The notes beneath the pieces are model-generated. The model was given only the letters and a program-made list of their open reading frames with translations, was not told the DNA's origin and ran no database searches. Below are positions 12,501 through 21,200 of a stretch of DNA of 64,000 nt, in pieces. This stretch comes from Pelodiscus sinensis. Lineage: Eukaryota; Chordata; Testudines; Trionychidae. The stretch spans positions 23,899,772 to 23,963,771 of the forward strand of contig NC_134731.1 in NCBI RefSeq assembly GCF_049634645.1, read 5' to 3'. Each line of letters opens with the position of its first letter. The first letter of the stretch is position 1. Made by a program: the position numbers and the translations under genes.

Positions 12501-15500
12501 TTCTTAGACCAGCGGTTCCCAGCTGCGGGGCGGCAGCAGCTCTGGCGGCCAGGGCCGGGCTCTGCCACTCCCGCCGCGGCTGTTGGGAGAGGCGTGTCCT
12601 GCCCTGCCTCTCAGCCAGCCAGCGCCAAGCAAGGGTGGGGCCTCTTCCCAGACGTGGAAGAGCGCTTTGCTGCACGGTGCGAGGGCCGCGTGGAGCCCTG
12701 CACAGCAGCCTTCAAGCCACTGCAATCAGGGCAGCAGTGCAAGGATGGGTGAGGCAGGAACTGGGGGCTCCAGTGGTGGGGCTAGTGCTGGGGGGGCTCT
12801 GAAGGTGGGGGGCTCTAAGAGGCAGGGTCCTGGCACGGGGGGGCTCAGAGGGCAAAGCAAATACGTGTGGGCTCTGGAGGCAGGGCTAGTACTAGGGAGC
12901 TCTAACGGGTGGGGGGCTCTAAGAGGCGGGGGGGCTGACACTGGGGGCACTGGGGCATCTGGGGTGGGAAGCTGGTACTGGAGAGCTCTGGGGTTGAGGC
13001 TAGTAGTGGGGGGACTCTGGGGGCAGGGTTGGCACTGAGGGGCTCTGGGGATGGGGCTTATATTGGAGACTGGGGGCTGGCACTGGGGAGGGATCTGGGA
13101 GGGTTGGGTGCAGTGGGGCTCTGGGAACAGAAGGCTGGCACTTGGGGGGGTCTGATGGTGGGAGGCTCTAAGGGGAAGGGGTCTGACACTGGGGGGGGGG
13201 GTTGGGTGCAGGGGACTCGGGTCAGTGGCTGGCTCTGGGGGAGTAGTGGAGGGGTGGGGGGTCTTGGGGTTAGGGTTGGCACTGGGGGTTCTGGGAACTG
13301 GGGCTTTTGATGGACTGGTAACATTTTTACATATTTGCATATGCATTACTTGCAAATGAATATACAGGCAGTCCCCGGGTTACGTACAAGATAGGGACTG
13401 TAGGTTTGTTCTTAAGTTGAATTTGTATGTAAGTCGGAACTGGTACATATTGTAGGGGAAACTCTAGCCAAACATTTCTCCAGAGCTCAGTTTTATTCTC
13501 CCACACCTCACTTCCCTCAGGCCTTTATTCTCAAGCTGAGGTGTCTGCTGAGAAAAGCCGCTCCGCGTCTCCCTGGTCTGCTGGGGGGGGGGGCGCTAGC
13601 TCCGCGTCTCCCTGGTCTGCTGGGGGGGGGGCGCTAGCTCCGCGTCTCCCTGGTCTGCTGGGGGGGGTGCGCTAGCTCCGCGTCTGCCTGGTCTGCTGGG
13701 GGGGGGGGACGCTAGCTCCGCGTCTCCCTGGTCTGCTGGGGGGAAGCAGCTAGTGCGGGGTTGCCTCACCCCGTTTGTAAGTAGGGATCCGATGTAAGTC
13801 GGATCCATGTAACCCGGGGACTGCCTGTACACATACAATGTTACCCGTCTGCCAAAAGTTTGTGAATGGGTTTGCAGGTCCCTGGTGTAAAAAAAAGGTT
13901 GAGAACCACTGTTCTAGGGAAAAAGCACACCATTGTGTGATGGGGTACACAGTCACTACGGTTGCACACACAATCGCCATAATTGTACATACAAATGAAG
14001 GGCAGCGGCTTTATGAAAATCTTTCCCTACAAAATGTGCAAAATTTGAATGGTGCAGCACCTGCAGGATGCAGCCAGGCCGGAGTTTGCTTTGGATCTGT
14101 TCCTCAACAGGGCAGCAAATCGGCAGTCCATTTGATAATCTCCGCTAACATAAATCTGTGACAGGGAGCTTTTTTAAACCCTGTCCTTTATTGTTTGCAT
14201 TCCAGTTCCCATTACCTCACCACAGACTTACTACCCTTCCCTGACTTTTGACCTGTAAAAGCTCAAAGAGCAGATTCAGGGTTTGTTTTATTTATTTTTT
14301 AACTAATTGCTTCTGCCTTTCACAGTTGACACAACCCATTTACAGCCCATGGGCTGTGTGTGCACAGAGTAAAAGTCAACATTATTCCAGATAGCAAAGG
14401 TCAAATTGTTGTATACATTTGGCTTATTTTCTTGAACATTAACTACACTGATAAGATACACCAATAAATCACCATTTTTAAGTCAATACTGTTAGCTTTG
14501 CCCTGCATTCCTGATTGTCGCTGTGGGTCCAGGTTCACGTGGCTTTCTGCATGTGGCAAAAGATGCCGAGAGCTGCTTGCAAAGGCCGCGATTTGTAGGC
14601 CCGCTGGCCATTTGCAGCCCAATAGCAGTGGTTGTAATTGTCGAGATTCTGCAGGCAATTACCTCATCTCAGAGTCTCTCTCCGCTGGCCCTTTAAACAC
14701 CTTTAAACTTTCTGCTGCCTTGGCTAGAATCAAGCCAGCTGTTTAAGCTCCCCACCCAGAGAGACCTACTGAACTCTCTCTCATTTTCCTTGCAACATTT
14801 TCTTTCATAACATTGTCCAGAGCCCCTTTCCAACCAAAGGAAATTGCTCCGTGTGGCTTCCCAGAATGCTCTGCCACGCTGCTTGACACAAGCATCAGTG
14901 CCAGAAGTTTTTCCCTCAGCAGTATCTGCAGGGGACTGGCTCCAGTGCCCCTTAGAGTGGCACCCGTAAGGTGTTCCACCAGCCCTTCCCACCCTCCGTC
15001 CCTTCTTACTGCCAGGGATGGTGCTGGAAGGCTCCTGTGCTCTGACAACGCTCTCCCCACAGATCTGTCTGTTCTCAGCTTTCAGGTGTAAATAGTTTAG
15101 TAGTGAAGTAGTTCTCGAAGGGTACATCTAGACTACAAGCTTCTTTCGAAAGAGATTTTTCGAAAAAGCTTCTTTCGAAAGAGAGCATCCAGATTACAAA
15201 AGCAGATCGAAAAAGCGATTCACTTTTTCAAAAGAGAGCATCCAGACTGCTCGGACACTCTCTCACAAAAAGGGCGCCCGGAACCACGTCTGGCAGGCCT
15301 TTTTTTTTTCTTTTCTTTTTTTGTTTAACTGCTTCCCCCACGTCCACACATGCCTTTTTTCGAAAGAGCTCTTTCAAAAAAGGCATTCTTCCTGGTAAAA
15401 AGAGGTTTGCCAATTTCGAAAGAAGCGGCGCGTTCTTTTGATTTACTTTCCAAAGAACGGGGCTGTAGTCTGGACATTGGTGACGTTTTTTTTCGAAAAA

Positions 15501-18500
15501 AGGGCAGTTTTTCTGGACAAAAATCTGTAGTCTAACATACCCTTAGTGTGTGTGAGATTAGAATTAGTCCCTCAGAGGGGATTTAGCCTCACGACGGGGC
15601 ATCCCTCTTCCTCGGGCTTTAAAAGCTGTGACCGCTGTAAAAAGCCTGGCAACAGAGCCAAGGGGGTTTACAAAATGCCACAAACTTCTACCCACCTCCA
15701 TTGGTAGAGTTTGGGAGCAGGGCCGGATTAAGACATGCCAAGGCCCTAAGCTGGGGTGGGAATCCTTTTTTAGGTTGGTGAACGCTGACCCACAGGAAAA
15801 TCAGTCGGGGGCTGCACACACATGAGAAGCCCCTGACTGAGGAGAAAGACCGCCCCCATATTCCCCTTCCATACCAGAATCTAGGGGGCCCAGGCTAGTT
15901 GATTTTGTGTGCTCCAGCCCTGCGGGTGGATGGCTGGAGCGCCGGCATGGGCTCCCCAATGCTGAGCCTCAAGGGCCGGATCCAGACAAGCCAGACCGGA
16001 TCCAGGCTGCACACGGCCCCCAGGCCCGAGATTCCCCACCTCAGCTCTAAGCGAGGTCAAGTTTAAGCCCCATAGCATTCCCACAGAAAGTGTAGTACTC
16101 TCACAGAAAGGCCAATGAAAATAGAAATACTAAAGTCTTTTTTTTAAATTTATTTAGAGGCCTTTCATAATCTGGGGCCCTAAACTGTAGTTTATTTAGC
16201 TTGTGTATAAATCCAGCCCCACTTGAGAGTCCTCTGATGTGGAAGGGGCAGGAAGCACTCGAAGAAGAAAAGATCTGTTCTGCAACTCGTGTTCTTCGAG
16301 ATATGTGGCTCGTGCCCACTCCATGACCCGCCCTCCTTCCAGCAAGAAGGGACTGAGGTTAGCCGTGTTTCTACCAGCACCAGAGCTGGTTCCCCTCAGG
16401 TGCTGCTAAAGGAAAAGCTTCCGGCACCGGTGCACGTGGCAGGCACACATGTCTACCTTGACAATGACCTGAGCAACACGTCTGGAAGGTCAGCAGTTGT
16501 GGAACAAGTTACTGCCTTTCACTGCACCCCTGGCGAACACGCCACATTGACTCCGCTCCAGAGACCAGGCCTCTAGCCTTTGATTGGCAAGGCTCCCCCG
16601 TGATTCCTGGCCCTACTTCTCCAGCTTTCACTCCACTCTTCGAGAGCTTGCAAGGCTTCAGGGGCTCCAAGGCCTGGAGACTGATTGCCTCTGAATGCTC
16701 CTGCTGCGCAAAGAGGAATGGCTTTTGAGAGCTCTGTTGTTTCAGACAGCTCTTGTAGAAGCACATCAGCCCCAATCTACTTCAGAGATTCTTCAGTCCC
16801 AAGGAGAGCTCTCTTGCTACAGGCTTGCCAAAATACTTGGTCTTCTCATCCTCAGTTCTTTTTCATTTTGGGAAGTCAGCCAGAGCTATTAAGATTTAAA
16901 AGGGGGAAAGCAGTTAATTCCTTCCATCCCCTTTCTTCTCTTCTTCATTTATGAAACAGCTGAGAGGAGCTTAACCCAAGTGCTGCATCCTCCAAAGAAG
17001 CAGCTGCCGTGGGGCGCGTCATGTCCCCTCTCCGCCTGCTGAAGGCGGGACACGTCATTAGCCGGTGTCACCCCAAAGTGGCTTTGCTCTTGTTTTGAAG
17101 CTTGTGTGTCAGTAAAACTCCCAGAGTTGGTTCCGGGCAAGAAAGTCTTCTCTAAGGGGGAGCCGGGGCCCCAGTTTCCATCATGCCAAGGACCATTCTT
17201 TCCCTAGATCAGGCCTAGGCAAAATATGGCCCCAGGGGCCAGATCCAGACCACGGATGCAGCGGGGAGCCGTGGGCAGATTCCCTGCTTTCCCCAACACC
17301 ACCACTCGGAAAATTGGCTGCTGCAGCTGTTTCTCTTTCTCAGCTGTGAGCCCGGGGGAATGGGGAGTGGGGCTTCCCCCATTGGTGGATTTCTGGGCAA
17401 TGGGAGCTGCCTGTTTAAAGAACAGGCAGCATGCGAAGCACCCTTCCCCCGTCCCCACCCTCCACTCAGGCTCTTAGTCACCAGCGCACATGGCCCTGGG
17501 GGGAAGCTGCCTGAGAACCCTGCTGGACTGCTGGCTGGGAGTCACTCAGGTAGGTCTCCCAACCAGAGCCTGCCTCTGCCCCCCAGCATCCCCCTCCTCC
17601 CAATCCGCTGCCCCCCTTCCCCACATAACTCAAACTCTGTGCCCCCCTCCTGAACCCTATGCCCCCTCCCAGACCCTGCACCCTACTCCCCTGCCCCAGG
17701 CCACAACCCCCTCCTGCCCTAGGTCACAACCCAAACCCCTGCACCCCATGCAGGTCACAGCTGCCTCCTTCACCCAAACTCCCTCCCAGACCCCACACCT
17801 CCTCCTGCACCCCAATCCCTTACCCCAAGCTCCCTTCTGCACCCAACCTCCATTCCAGACCCCGGACCTCTTCCTAATGGTGATCACATGGAAGGTGATC
17901 ACATGGAAGAGTGCGGCCCTCAACCACTTTCCAAATTCGTAGAGTCGTCCCCCCCCCCCCCCCCCCCCCCCCCCCCATCAAAAATTGTTTTCCACTCCTG
18001 CCCTAGATGGAAGATGCGCACTGGCCTGGCCAGACACTCCTGCGTGTTTCTCAAGAATTAAATGCATCTTGTGTCCCCTGCTGATGGCCCCTCTCCTCCC
18101 TTCATGCGCTCTCCTGTGAAAGTTGTGCTGTTGGCGGGTGGGATGATAGTCCCCTTTGGCCGGACGCAGCGGAGGAACCTTGGCGGTGTTGCCAGTTGCA
18201 TTCCCCTCAGGGGGCCGTCACATCTCTCTTTTCGTTCTCTCTCCCATTCCTTGTGCTGGCTGGTGTTGCCGGCATCTGCTCCTCCATCTGGCAGTGCCCA
18301 GAAGCACGCGGTGGGGAGAGTTGTCTGCAGCTGCAAGCGGAGTCCCTGTTGATTGCCCAGAGGAAGTGCTTTTTAAAAAACAGAGCTGCCAACATGAAAT
18401 TCCTTGCCAGTTGGCTGTGTCGCTGCCGGGAAAGACTCCTGAGGGGAAATGGGGGGCAACCCACTTGGAACCTAAGAAAAATTGATTTACTGCTTGACCT

Positions 18501-18909
18501 GAGACTTCCTCAGCCCCGGTACAACGTACAACACTGCTACCGACTGCCTAGTTATTTGCCAGGCCTCCTGGGCAGTGTTGAGAGCCAGCCATCCTGTGCT
18601 GTCAGGTTATAACACGTAGGACAAGGCAGTCTGTTTCTTAAGACCACTAAAACCAGACTGAGCCTGGAAACATCTGGTTTTTATTAATGGTGGAGCTCCA
18701 AGAATCCTGCCCAAGGTAAATATGATGTTCCCCATGGTTCACGTTAGTGTTGTGTGCTGCCTTTCTTAACTAGCCTCTCTCTCCACAGTTGGCCCTCCGT
18801 GGCTTTTACTGGAAACATTCCATCTCTCTCTGGTTTTCCACAGGTACCTGAAGAAAATATAAATGGCGTAATCAACGCACTCCAAGTCAGTCAAGCCGAA
18901 AAGCATTAG
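334..18909 (+). CDS. CASTOR2: CASTOR2 (GATSL2), seven 3'-terminal coding exons; 5' exons outside window
   Basis: CASTOR proteins are small cytosolic proteins built of four ACT domains. CASTOR1 senses arginine and releases GATOR2, permitting mTORC1 activation; CASTOR2 binds GATOR2 and pairs with CASTOR1 but is not itself a good arginine binder (family knowledge). Seen here: exons 334-527, 966-1098, 1872-1995, 2993-3103, 6613-6695, 8209-8303 and 18844-18909. They join in phase into 806 nt, about 267 codons plus stop, with GT-AG introns throughout. The product is nearly collinear with recalled human CASTOR2, which has about 329 residues, so roughly the first 62 are encoded upstream of position 1. 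The C-terminus reads VSQAEKH then TAG, the CASTOR2-type ending. A STYQTDF motif at the end of the first visible exon matches the CASTOR1 Y118/Q119/D121 patch used for GATOR2 contact. No frameshift or premature stop is seen. The paralog CASTOR1 is the alternative and fits less well. Confidence 0.95.
528..965 (+). other. CASTOR2 intron
   Basis: This is a short intron of 438 bases with no recognised repeat; only a small T/A run near 620 stands out. Confidence 0.7.
966..1098 (+). CDS. CASTOR2: CASTOR2 exon, IRERDLPF...FVKPKL
   Basis: The acceptor is CTCAG ending at 965 and the donor GTAAGG begins at 1099. The exon enters in phase 0 with IRERDLPFVMHTLAAEFTIL and leaves after the first base of a Val codon. 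It spans 133 bases, 44 complete codons plus one base. At the junction the first residue is Ile, where I recall Val in human CASTOR2, a conservative change. Confidence 0.95.
1233..1447 (-). repeat. CR1 LINE, 3'-end fragment
   Basis: The + strand reads as the complement of the CR1 3' region: a tagaatcctaga start, gagtccagtcccctgccct, then the attccacaac and agttaggaag motifs. It matches the copies at 4645-5053 and 33774-34555, where the coding sense is clear. It lies inside a CASTOR2 intron. Confidence 0.85.
1872..1995 (+). CDS. CASTOR2: CASTOR2 exon, VQRPVIHPLSSPSN...MDVMFYSNG
   Basis: The acceptor is TTTCAG ending at 1871 and the donor GTACGT begins at 1996. It completes a split Val codon, reads QRPVIHPLSSPSN through the CVTSLDPDTLPAVATLL segment, and ends with two bases of a Gly codon. 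The 124-base length keeps phase with both neighbours. This is the linker and start of the second half of the four-ACT-domain fold (inferred from family layout). Confidence 0.95.
2035..2359. mobile_element. hAT-like MITE (TAGGGTTGCCAG family), complex copy
   Basis: It starts TAGGGTTGCCAG and ends CTGCAACCCTA. It is flanked by the 8-bp direct repeat ctccctct at 2027-2034 and 2360-2367, the TSD size of hAT transposons. A second left-end motif lies at 2181, so one copy inserted into or recombined with another. It encodes no protein. Confidence 0.8.
2993..3103 (+). CDS. CASTOR2: CASTOR2 exon, VKDSAVGSEDSGHIRFFSF...QTQQR
   Basis: The acceptor is CTTCAG ending at 2992 and the donor GTGAGA begins at 3104. 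The reading is VKDSAVGSEDSG, then HIRFFSFSLIEGYISLVMDV. It ends with AG of a split Arg codon. The first dozen residues are the part that differs most from my recollection of human CASTOR2; the rest is nearly unchanged. Confidence 0.94.
3745..4490 (+). repeat. LTR-like or promoter-like repeat, unclassified
   Basis: It begins TGTGATGGGGCG, carries a TATAAATAAG box at about 3857 followed by purine-rich leader-like sequence, and resembles in style the region at 49180-49560. No paired LTR, primer-binding site or coding region was found, so an LTR retroelement origin is only a guess. Confidence 0.35.
4498..4625 (+). repeat. MIR-like SINE fragment
   Basis: It contains the MIR/CORE-SINE-type string gtgtgaccatgagcaagtca followed by cttcatctctcaggc and a ctgtaaa motif. 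Only the 3' part of such an element is seen. Confidence 0.6.
4645..5053 (-). mobile_element. CR1 LINE, 3' end with end of the reverse transcriptase ORF
   Basis: The - strand carries a CR1-type ORF2 C-terminus (RRRLRGNMRAVFKYL, VVKHWNKLPREIVESPSLE) followed by the CR1 3' UTR. It is a 5'-truncated, dead copy. Its 5' end abuts the hAT element at 5062. Confidence 0.9.
5062..5744. mobile_element. hAT-like element with purine-rich core
   Basis: The terminal inverted repeats are CAGGGCTCGACAAAT and its complement, ending GAGCCCTG at 5744. It is flanked by gtcatgag (5054-5061) and ctcatgag (5745-5752), an 8-bp TSD with one mismatch. The interior is GC-rich, then almost pure purine (about 5439-5700). 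It has no transposase; frames through it are not genes. Confidence 0.85.
6613..6695 (+). CDS. CASTOR2: CASTOR2 exon, FPNNLLFTSASGELWKMVRIG
   Basis: The acceptor follows an unusually long T run and C6 (about 6589-6610) and ends AG at 6612; the donor GTATGT begins at 6696. The 83 bases encode FPNNLLFTSASGELWKMVRI and then GGQPLGF, with one base left over for a split Asp codon. Confidence 0.94.
6956..7096. mobile_element. hAT-like MITE (CAGAGCCCTGC family)
   Basis: The ends are CAGAGCCCTGC and GCAGAGCTCTA, flanked by tcaagagg (6948-6955) and ccaagagg (7097-7104). The interior has several ggatatccg-like words. Related copies lie near 30990-31107 and 34736-34946. Confidence 0.7.
7097..8208 (+). 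other. CASTOR2 intron sequence
   Basis: Nothing definite is seen beyond a short ancient-repeat-like phrase near 7500-7560 (cacttttgaaaattttggcc). Confidence 0.5.
8209..8303 (+). CDS. CASTOR2: CASTOR2 exon, DECGIVAQISEPLAASDIPAYYISTFKFDHAL
   Basis: The acceptor is CCCCCTAG ending at 8208 and the donor GTAAGT begins at 8304. This is the last ACT domain. The PAYYISTFKFDHAL stretch corresponds to the C-terminal region that in CASTOR1 forms part of the arginine pocket, including Asp304 (family knowledge). It ends in phase 0. Confidence 0.95.
8448..8784. mobile_element. Foldback MITE, TCTAGAC-end family, TTCGAA type
   Basis: It begins GGGTGTGTCTAGACTAC and ends CAGTCTAGACGTAGCC. The interior repeats the self-complementary word TTTCGAAA many times. 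It is closely related to 15120-15542 and 51944-52281. A clear TSD is not preserved. Confidence 0.75.
9642..9991. mobile_element. hAT-like MITE (AGGGTTGCCA ends), AT-rich
   Basis: The ends are cAGGGTTGCCAA and TTGGCAACCT, with flanking tgagcatg and tgagcaca (6 of 8 identical). The interior repeats gtaaatt/ccgtaaa words. It is non-coding. Confidence 0.65.
11771..12199. mobile_element. Long-palindrome foldback MITE (TCTAGAC family, TGCCGA type)
   Basis: The two halves are inverted copies of each other along nearly the whole 430 bases. The left has catggctccg, gccgccattta, cagtctagacgggg and gatctgccgac; the same words return in reverse complement on the right. The centre is near 11990. A truncated relative is at 28130-28323. 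Confidence 0.85.
12740..13300. repeat. G-rich degenerate minisatellite
   Basis: Loose repeats of ggctctggggg and ggcactgggg follow one another for about 560 bases, with dense G runs on the + strand. It could form G-quadruplexes (inference). The long frame on the - strand is a by-product of this composition. Confidence 0.7.
13365..13827. mobile_element. Tigger-like (Tc1/mariner) MITE with internal tandem repeat
   Basis: The ends are CAGGCAGTCCCCGGGTTAC and its complement, flanked by TA on both sides (13363-13364, 13828-13829), the TSD of pogo/Tigger elements. The GTAAGTCGGAAC-type subterminal words recur near both ends. It contains no transposase. Confidence 0.85.
13561..13745. repeat. Tandem repeat, about 39-bp unit, five copies
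   Basis: The unit is ctccgcgtctccctggtctg followed by ctggggggggggcgctag, repeated about five times. The main difference between copies is the length of the G run. It lies inside the Tigger-like element. Confidence 0.9.
15120..15542. mobile_element. Foldback MITE, TCTAGAC-end family, TTCGAA type
   Basis: It starts GGGTACATCTAGACTAC and ends GTAGTCTAACATACCC. It is full of cttTCGAAAgag words, including paired copies in opposite sense. It is related to 8448-8784 and 51944-52281. The TSD is not clear. Confidence 0.75.
15767..16047. repeat. Fragment of the CAGGGGTGGGGAA hAT-like family
   Basis: It shares gctgacccacaggaaaatca, the tcagtcgggggctgcacaca core and the gcccgagattccccacctc end with the intact copy at 62810-63138. 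The left end is degraded. Confidence 0.6.
16257..16880 (+). repeat. DIRS-like retroelement fragment (tentative)
   Basis: The strings cactcgaagaagaa and gttcttcgagatatgtgg, with the cgtgcccactccatgacccg stretch after them, are of a type I associate with termini of reptile DIRS elements. Their complement-like counterpart is at 46610-46655. The following 450 bases have no intact frame. Confidence 0.4.
17210..18000. mobile_element. hAT-like element, 791 bp, perfect TSD
   Basis: It starts CAGGCCTAGGCAAAATATGG, ends CCACTCCTG and is flanked by the perfect 8-bp repeat ccctagat (17202-17209, 18001-18008). The interior is C-rich and includes a run of about 28 C (about 17949-17976). It is non-coding. 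Confidence 0.88.
18844..18909 (+). CDS. CASTOR2: CASTOR2 terminal coding exon with stop codon
   Basis: The acceptor is TTCCACAG ending at 18843. The 66 bases read VPEENINGVINALQVSQAEK, then H and stop TAG at 18907-18909. It lies 10.5 kb from the previous exon. The reading joins in phase 0 to the HAL end of the exon at 8303. Confidence 0.95.
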   Translation, partial: VPEENINGVINALQVSQAEKH

Positions 18910-19284
18910 AAATCTTCTGAGCTGGTTGCAGATGCTTTTTTATTCTTCTTCTTTTTCTCACAGTATTTCTTGAAAAATCTGACTCCGGAGAGAGAGATTG
19001 AAGTGCCATGAAAAAGAGACTGTGAACTGATGAGCAGAAGCAGCTCCAACAAGCTTTTTTTTCCTGCCCCCCTCCCCCCCCGCCCCTAAGTGGGGAGGGC
19101 CGGGGGTTGTTCTGATGGCTTCCTGATGTTAGGCTCCAAAGCAAAACGCTCTCCTGCTTTTTTTGGTGAGAAAGGAATTGCACGTAGATGTGCAGGCTCT
19201 CCCGGAAATGCAGAGGTATAGACAGATCGCATACACCGTAGCTTTAGGGGGAGCTTCAAAACAACCCCCGAGGGGAAAGGGCTG

Positions 19285-19285
<1 letters not shown>
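18910..19285 (+). other. CASTOR2: CASTOR2 3' UTR, proximal part (extent uncertain)
   Basis: Sequence immediately after the stop is non-repetitive except for a C-rich patch near 19066-19086, and ends at a poly-T run at about 19286-19314. No canonical AATAAA is seen close to the stop, so the transcript must run further. Where it ends cannot be settled from sequence alone. Confidence 0.6.
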
Positions 19286-19317
<32 letters not shown>

Positions 19318-20009
19318 CAGAACGCATGGAAAACACAATGGAAAGCAATGTGGAATTAAAAGTGAAAACAGAATGTTGAATCATATTGATCTTTCTGCAA
19401 GCACCAGACTGTATAAAATGGTAACAATCCCTTCTGATCTGCATTCAGCTAAGATAGTAAGTGGGTACTCTGTCTGTGCACGGTTCAGGGTGAGGGCATG
19501 GAGAATAAGCTGTTTTGTTCCTTCTGCAATTCAGAATTGGCTGCACAGAGAACATTGCAGCCTGGTTCTTTATCAAGGGCTGTCTTCTGCCGACATGTTC
19601 GTCGGGGGGCTTCTGTGTCCTGTTGAAGGCATGTGTATTAGCTCCATTTTCCATAGTCCCCCTAACGTCCTCTTACTACGACATTGGGTCCAGGAACCCT
19701 TCCAAGCCCAAGGAAGTTTGATTTAATATCATCTCATGCCCCCCTGCCCTTTTCCCCTATCCTGAGGCTCATAACATTGAGGGTGGTTGCCATGAGGCCT
19801 ACTTGCATAACAAGCCGAATAGAGGCAGGTGATGAAGACTCAAATCCACTCTTTTCCATTTCTGCTGAGCCACTTCCCCTCTCCCGCTGCTGTTCCGCCA
19901 CATCTCTAGTCACAAGGGTGAGGCAGCTCATGGTCCTGAGTTCCTGGCTTTCTCAAATTAGGACTCTTCACAGAAGCAACATTGGTAGCTCCTGGCTCCC
20001 TGGCCTTTC

Positions 20010-20335
20010 TAGGATTTCCAGATACCTTCACAAAAAATCCCGAACATGGCGGGAAAAATATTGGTTGAGCAAAAAAAAAGGGGGGGGGGGACTAAACTTT
20101 TTGAGAAGAAAAAAAAACCAACGGAGACCAAACTTGTTGAGGGGGAAAAGTGGGGGGGCATAATGCCTTTAAATTCCCGCGCTCCCCCTGCCAGACGCAA
20201 CAGGGGTAACATGTCCCCCGGCCTTCCGTCCAAGAAAAACAGAAAATATCGAACGTTTTACATGTCCGGTATTTTCTGATTTATTTTTTTTTACCGGACA
20301 GAAGTCACAATTAAATCGAACACCTGGCAACCCTA
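20010..20335. mobile_element. hAT-like MITE (TAGGGTTGCCAG family), perfect TSD
   Basis: The ends are TAGGATTTCCAG and CTGGCAACCCTA, flanked by the perfect 8-bp repeat ggcctttc (20002-20009, 20336-20343). The interior has A-rich and GGGG tracts and the ccggtattttctg motif shared with 31564-31775. Confidence 0.88.
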
Positions 20336-20949
20336 GGCCTTTCGACTGCTACACATGTTCTTTTGTGGGCGGGGCTCTTGATGAATGCGTTGCCATCCTG
20401 CAAAACGGTTGGCCAGAGCAGGCGATGTTTTTACCCGTGCTCTTGGGATCCTATTGATTTATGCTGGATAATGTCTTTGGTAGAACATGGCTCTGGTTTG
20501 GTGGCAAAGGTAGGTTTCAATCCAGTGGGAGTCTTTTCACTGACTTCAGTGGCTTTAGAGTGGCCCGCAGGGCTTGGACTTTAGAAACAGGATCGAGTCC
20601 TACAGAAATGCCCTGACACATAGGGTCATTGGCCTGGCTCCTTATTACCAGTTTTTTTAGAGGAAAGTGATGTTGGTCTTTTACAGACAGCCCTCTGGTC
20701 TGCAGTCCCGCCCGGAGCTGCGTACATTTTGACATCCCTGTGCTAAAGAACCAATGAGGCCAATGTTCTTCCGGGCCCCACACATCGTCAGCCTGCCTCC
20801 AAACTGGCACGAGTCAGGACGGGGTAAAGCCAAGGTACCCAGCTGATGGGGAACACAGAATGGAGAGGGCAAGCATCACTTACGAGTCTGCAACGGAAGC
20901 CCCTGATGTGCGATATGTTGGCAACAAACCCACACTCTGATGAGACACA

Positions 20950-21200
20950 GGCCTTGTCAATGCTGACCCCTGCTGTCGATCTAATCTCTGTGGCTTTAGC
21001 TATGCAAGTCGACGTACTTACCGTGGCATCTTCTGTGCGGTGAGGTTGGCCAGGGCTGCCCTTCCATCGACTCTGGTGGTTCTTCTCATCATGAAGGAGT
21101 ACCAGAGTTGACGGGAGAGCACTCAGAGATTGATTTATCGCATCTAAGCAGACACAATAAATGGATGGCCAGTGGATCGATCGCCACAGAGTGGATCCAC
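20950..21200. repeat. Low-copy repeat, inverted relative of 10895-11165
   Basis: Words such as accagagttgacgggagagc and gtcgatct/gatcgatc recur here and, in reverse sense, at 10895-11165. Boundaries and class are unknown. Confidence 0.35.

Larger units (their letters stand above)
12510..13911. mobile_element. Composite hAT-like element with nested Tigger and G-rich minisatellite
   Basis: The outer ends are CAGCGGTTCCCAGC and GGTTGAGAACCACTG, the complementary ends of the family seen at 23508, 30145, 42599 and 49609. The inside holds a GC-rich block, a G-rich degenerate tandem region (12740-13300) and a complete Tigger-like insertion (13365-13827). The outer TSD is not convincing. Confidence 0.7.
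8304..18843 (+). other. CASTOR2 last intron (10.5 kb)
   Basis: It is largely transposon-derived: foldback elements at 8448, 11771 and 15120, hAT elements at 9642, 12510 and 17210, a Tigger-like element at 13365 and a DIRS-like fragment near 16257. 8785-9641, 9992-10890, 12200-12509, 13912-15119 and 18001-18843 show no feature I can name. 10895-11165 resembles, in reverse, 20950-21200 and is probably a low-copy repeat. Confidence 0.6.

Noticed and set aside
12726..13355. 209-codon Pro-rich frame on the - strand
   Set aside because: It is the translation of a G-rich minisatellite inside a transposon; the opposite strand is open too.
13561..13745. Regularly spaced repeats resembling a CRISPR array
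   Set aside because: The units are contiguous with no unique spacers, lie inside a eukaryotic transposon, and differ mainly by G-run length.
17360..17942. 150-codon Pro-rich frame
   Set aside because: It is the C-rich interior of the hAT-like element 17210-18000.
334..18909. Gene could be CASTOR1 instead of CASTOR2
   Set aside because: The exon products and the VSQAEKH ending follow CASTOR2 as I recall it, and RCC1L next door supports CASTOR2 by synteny.
19163..20163. 187- and 159-codon frames after the CASTOR2 stop
   Set aside because: The first runs through a long poly-T (translated as Phe) and the second through a hAT MITE; neither resembles a protein.
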